Part shown: piece after piece, positions 55,361 to 58,297 of the stretch
How positions within the stretch are numbered: position 1 is the stretch's first letter
Layout of the letters: every line of letters begins with the position of its first letter
NCBI GenBank assembly: GCA_001724855.1
Contig: MEED01000003.1
Location: 1-58,297, forward strand
Length of the DNA: 58,297 bases
Direction of reading: 5' to 3'
Source: Lautropia sp. SCN 69-89
GTDB taxonomy: Bacteria > Pseudomonadota > Gammaproteobacteria > Burkholderiales > Burkholderiaceae_E
Notes under the pieces: generated by a model
Database searches by the model: none
What the model was told of the DNA's origin: nothing
Seen by the model: only the letters and a program-made list of their open reading frames with translations
Translations under genes and position numbers: made by a program

Positions 55361-56371
55361 ATGAATTTTCGCACGCTCGACCTGAACCTGCTGCGCGTCT
55401 TCGACGAAGTCATGACCGAGCGCAACCTGACGCGCGCCGCGAGCAAGCTTGCGATGACGCAGCCGGCGGTGAGCAATGCGCTCAAGCGCCTGCGCGAGGC
55501 GCTGGGCGACGACCTGGTCGTGCGCTCGGGATACGGAGTCGAGCCCACGCCGACGGCGCTGTCGCTGTGGCCGACGGTGCGCGATGCACTCGAGCAGCTG
55601 CGTTCGGCGTTCACGCCGTCGACCTTCGTCCCGTCCGAGGCTCGCACCCTGTTCACACTGGCGATGGCCGACGCGACCGCGTCGCTGCTGATCCCGCCGC
55701 TGGTGGCGATCGTCGAGCGCGAGGCCCCGGGCGTGATGCTGCGGGTCGTGCCGCTATCGACCCGCGATCCGCGGCAGATGCTGATGACCCAGGACGTCGA
55801 CGTGGCGGTCGGGCATTTCCCGGGGGTGATCACCGCGGTCTCGGTCGAGGAAATGCATCCGGGCTCGGTGGCTGCGTTCGGCCACCGCCGGCTCTACAGC
55901 AGCCACTACACCTGCGTGATGCGCCGCGGTCATCCGTTGGCGCACGGCGAACTGAGCCTCGATGCGTATTGCGCCGCCCACCACCTGCTGGTGAGCGTCT
56001 CCGGGCGGCCGTTCGGAAACATCGACGAGACACTCGCCGCGCTCGGGCGCACCCGCCGGATCGTGCTCACCGTGAACCAGTTCTTCACCGCCGGCATCGT
56101 GGTCGCGAACTCCGACCTGCTCACCGCGCTGCCGCGCCACTTCCTGGCGTCCACCGGCACGACCGACAAGGTGGCGGTGCGCCCGCTGCCGATGGAGCTT
56201 CCCCGCGTGGACGTGGAAGCGCTGTGGTTGCGCCGCCGTGCCGGGCGACCCGGGCACGAGTGGCTGCGCGCATCGATCGCGCGCGCGGCGGCGACCCCGT
56301 TGCGCGAGCGCGCTGCGGGTGCGAGCCCGCCGCCGCTGCCGGTCGACGCCGACGCCCGCCAGGGCCCATGA
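55361..56371 (+). CDS. LysR-family transcriptional regulator
   Basis: A 336-residue LysR regulator. The N-terminal winged helix (LDLNLLRVFDEVMTERNLTRAASKL split, then MTQPAVSNALKRLREALGDDLVVR) is followed by a periplasmic-binding-protein-like effector domain containing DVDVAVGHFP. The long C-terminal tail is Ala/Pro/Arg-rich. It is divergent from the 92-residue gene; the AT-rich intergenic region includes ATTG-N16-CAAT (55302-55327), which could hold a LysR site. ATG 55361 is chosen for the typical N-terminus; ATG 55346 is in frame upstream. Effector unknown. Confidence 0.92.
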   Translation: MNFRTLDLNLLRVFDEVMTERNLTRAASKLAMTQPAVSNALKRLREALGDDLVVRSGYGVEPTPTALSLWPTVRDALEQLRSAFTPSTFVPSEARTLFTLAMADATASLLIPPLVAIVEREAPGVMLRVVPLSTRDPRQMLMTQDVDVAVGHFPGVITAVSVEEMHPGSVAAFGHRRLYSSHYTCVMRRGHPLAHGELSLDAYCAAHHLLVSVSGRPFGNIDETLAALGRTRRIVLTVNQFFTAGIVVANSDLLTALPRHFLASTGTTDKVAVRPLPMELPRVDVEALWLRRRAGRPGHEWLRASIARAAATPLRERAAGASPPPLPVDADARQGP

Positions 56372-56378
56372 TCGACTG

Positions 56379-57575
56379 ATGAACCGCTTCACACGACACG
56401 TGCAACCCGGCGATCTGCGCGGCGCCGCGCGGCTCGGCATCCGTGCGACCACCGACATCACCTCGCTGGTCGAGGCGCTGCACGCGGAAATCGCGCGCAT
56501 CCCGCTGATCACGCGCCGCCCGGCGACCGGGCGCACGACGGGCCTGACCGGATTCGTCTACCGGGTCGTACGCGGCGTCACGCATGAAGTCGGCGTCGGT
56601 CTCGATCACGCGCTCGGCTGGCTCGCTCCGCGGCTGGTCGCCGAGACGCCGTCGACTGCCGCGCGCTGCGCGGCAATCTCCGCGCTGAACGGTGTGATCG
56701 GCGACCATCTCGCGGCGAGCCGCAACCCCTTGGCCATCCGGATGAGCCTGCGTCGGGCGGGCAGCACTCTGCGGCTGCAGCGCGACGCGCTTGCCGGCGC
56801 ATTTCCCGATGCGCGCTCGCACGTCGTGGTCATGGTGCACGGCCTGTGCATGAACGACCGGCAATGGATGCGCGACGGCCACGATCACGGCGCAGCCCTC
56901 GCACGCGACCTGGACTGCACACCGCTCTACCTGCACTACAACAGTGGCCTGCCGATCTCGCTGAACGGCCGCCGCTTCGCGCGCATCATGGAACGCCTGG
57001 TGGCGCAATGGCCGGTCCCGATCGAGCGCATCTCGGTCGTCGGGCACAGCATGGGCGGCCTCGTCGCCCGCAGCGCCTGCCTGCACGCCGCGCACGAGGG
57101 CCATGCCTGGCTCGAACGACTCGACGCGATCGTCTTCCTCGGAACGCCGCACCGTGGCGCGCCGCTCGAGCGCGGCGGCCACTGGTTCGAGACACTGCTC
57201 GCGGTCAGTCCGTACAGCGCGCCGTTCGCCCGCCTCGGGAAGATCCGCAGCGCCGGCATCACCGACCTGCGCCACAGCGCAGTGTTCGGGCCGGGCAGCG
57301 AAGCCGACCAGGTCGGCGCGCACATCCCGCCGCTACCGCGGGGCGTGCGTTGCCTGGCCATCGGCGCGACGCTCGGTCGCCGAACGGGCGATCTGAAGGA
57401 CCGGCTCGTCGGTGACGGCATCGTGCCCCTGCCCAGCGCGCTCGGCCGCGGCGGACGCGGCACACCGGCACTGTTCCCGCGCGATGCGCAATGGATCAGC
57501 TACGAGACGGGCCACCTCGAACTGCTGGAGCAGCCCTCCGTCTACGCGCAGATCAGGCACTGGCTGAGCGCCTGA
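56379..57575 (+). CDS. Alpha/beta hydrolase, PGAP1/lipase-like esterase
   Basis: A 398-residue protein with a helical N-terminal region (about residues 1-145) and an alpha/beta hydrolase domain. VVVMVHGLCMND provides the oxyanion region, and the nucleophile elbow is GHSMGGLVARS (about residue 222), followed by FLGTPHRGAPLERGG. The aspartate candidate is in VGDGIVPLPSALG and the histidine in YETGHLELLEQP. These are features of PGAP1-like or lipase-type esterases. There is no obvious signal peptide. ATG is 7 bp after the LysR stop, so they may be cotranscribed; a bidirectional terminator follows. Confidence 0.85.
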   Translation: MNRFTRHVQPGDLRGAARLGIRATTDITSLVEALHAEIARIPLITRRPATGRTTGLTGFVYRVVRGVTHEVGVGLDHALGWLAPRLVAETPSTAARCAAISALNGVIGDHLAASRNPLAIRMSLRRAGSTLRLQRDALAGAFPDARSHVVVMVHGLCMNDRQWMRDGHDHGAALARDLDCTPLYLHYNSGLPISLNGRRFARIMERLVAQWPVPIERISVVGHSMGGLVARSACLHAAHEGHAWLERLDAIVFLGTPHRGAPLERGGHWFETLLAVSPYSAPFARLGKIRSAGITDLRHSAVFGPGSEADQVGAHIPPLPRGVRCLAIGATLGRRTGDLKDRLVGDGIVPLPSALGRGGRGTPALFPRDAQWISYETGHLELLEQPSVYAQIRHWLSA

Positions 57576-57602
57576 TTCCGCCGCGCCAGCCGGCTCCGGA
57601 AA

Positions 57603-57630
57603 CAAAAAAGCCACCCGGAGGTGGCTTTTC
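57603..57630. terminator. Bidirectional terminator between lipase gene and rrn operon
   Basis: AGCCACC (57609-57615) and GGTGGCT (57620-57626) form a 7-bp stem with loop CGGA, flanked by six As on the left and TTTT on the right. It can stop transcription of the plus-strand lipase gene and, on the other strand, of the rRNA operon ending with 5S. Confidence 0.88.
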
Positions 57631-57644
57631 TGCGTCGGAAATTT

Positions 57645-57760
57645 GCCTGACGATGTCCTACTTTCACGAGCGAGGTGCTCACTATCATCGGCGCTGCAGC
57701 GTTTCACGGTCCTGTTCGGGATGGGAAGGCGTGGTTCCACTGCGCTATGGTCATCAGGCA
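57645..57760 (-). rRNA. 5S ribosomal RNA
   Basis: Read on the minus strand, the segment begins TGCCTGATGACCATAGCG, contains the conserved TGGGAAGG-complement region and CCCATCCCGAACAG loop sequence, and ends GTCAGGC, whose terminal bases pair with the start as in 5S rRNA. The length of about 116 bases is normal. It follows the 23S gene by about 160 bp, a spacer in which no tRNA can be seen. Confidence 0.93.
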
Positions 57761-57921
57761 TGACTTGTTGCCCGCCCGGCCAACCGGTTTCCCGGTCGGC
57801 GTGCGAGCCAATTCGGATGGAAGATATCGCAACAGCCGCTGATCTGTATTCGTGTCCGGGTAAGACACGGGGTTTGTGAGGCATCCACAACCTTGCGGCA
57901 CAAGCGCTGAGCTTTCGCAAA

Positions 57922-58297
<376 letters not shown>

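Noticed and set aside
57491-57879. Two short plus-strand open frames across the terminator and 5S region
   Set aside because: They cover the terminator and 5S rRNA and have no coding character.
57761-57921. A tRNA gene between 23S and 5S rRNA
   Set aside because: No cloverleaf, CCA end or T-loop sequence is visible in the 160-bp spacer.

Overview
The window is a GC-rich, densely packed piece of a bacterial chromosome, most likely from a denitrifying betaproteobacterium (Burkholderiales or Rhodocyclales type). This is inferred from the clade I nos cluster, tripartite tricarboxylate (Bug) and Liv-type transport genes, codon use and the rRNA sequences; the species cannot be named. Genes are tightly coupled, many by 4-base ATGA or GTGA overlaps, and several start with GTG or TTG.

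Layout. 1-2.6 kb: a D-alanine module with LD-carboxypeptidase, an Lrp-type regulator and divergent dadA. 2.5-11.6 kb (minus strand): a complete nosRZDFYLX cluster for respiratory nitrous oxide reduction, followed by a divergent ferritin-like protein gene. 12.6-14.7 kb (minus): an acetoacetyl-CoA synthetase. 14.8-41.2 kb (plus): a long catabolic operon that starts with a GntR-type repressor and its probable operator. It continues with thiolase, CoA ligase, hydantoinase-type ring-opening subunits A and B, acyl-CoA dehydrogenase, both subunits of a B12-dependent acyl-CoA mutase, a three-subunit molybdenum hydroxylase, a MoaD-like protein, a family III CoA-transferase, two dehydrogenases, a Liv-type ABC transporter, a second CoA ligase and a 3-hydroxyacyl-CoA dehydrogenase/enoyl-CoA hydratase fusion. 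41.3-43.1 kb: a Bug solute-binding protein and a convergent alpha/beta hydrolase. 43.2-53.0 kb (plus): a second, paralogous Liv-type transporter, a fused indolepyruvate ferredoxin oxidoreductase and NnrS. 53.0-54.8 kb (minus): XdhC and a MeaB-XdhC fusion. 55-57.6 kb: a small unknown gene, a LysR regulator and a lipase. 57.6 kb to the end: the 5S and 3' end of the 23S rRNA of an rrn operon on the minus strand.

How it works together. The catabolic operon matches in content, and largely in order, the anaerobic indole-3-acetate (auxin) degradation (iaa) cluster described in Azoarcus evansii and Aromatoleum aromaticum. The molybdenum hydroxylase would oxidise the pyrrole ring to 2-oxo-indoleacetate, and the ATP-dependent hydantoinase-like enzyme would open it to 2-(2-aminophenyl)succinate. 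The CoA-transferase or a ligase would make the thioester, the B12 mutase would rearrange it to a benzylmalonyl-CoA type intermediate, and the acyl-CoA dehydrogenase and beta-oxidation enzymes would yield 2-aminobenzoyl-CoA plus acetyl-CoA. The nearby indolepyruvate oxidoreductase could feed indoleacetyl-CoA from tryptophan, and the nos genes would provide an anaerobic electron sink.

The most unusual feature is the protein at 53697-54815. It joins a MeaB GTPase (chaperone of B12 mutases) to the N-terminal XdhC/CoxI domain (maturation of molybdenum hydroxylases). The two assembly factors needed by the two signature metalloenzymes of the pathway are thus in one polypeptide, with the rest of XdhC encoded by the next, overlapping gene.
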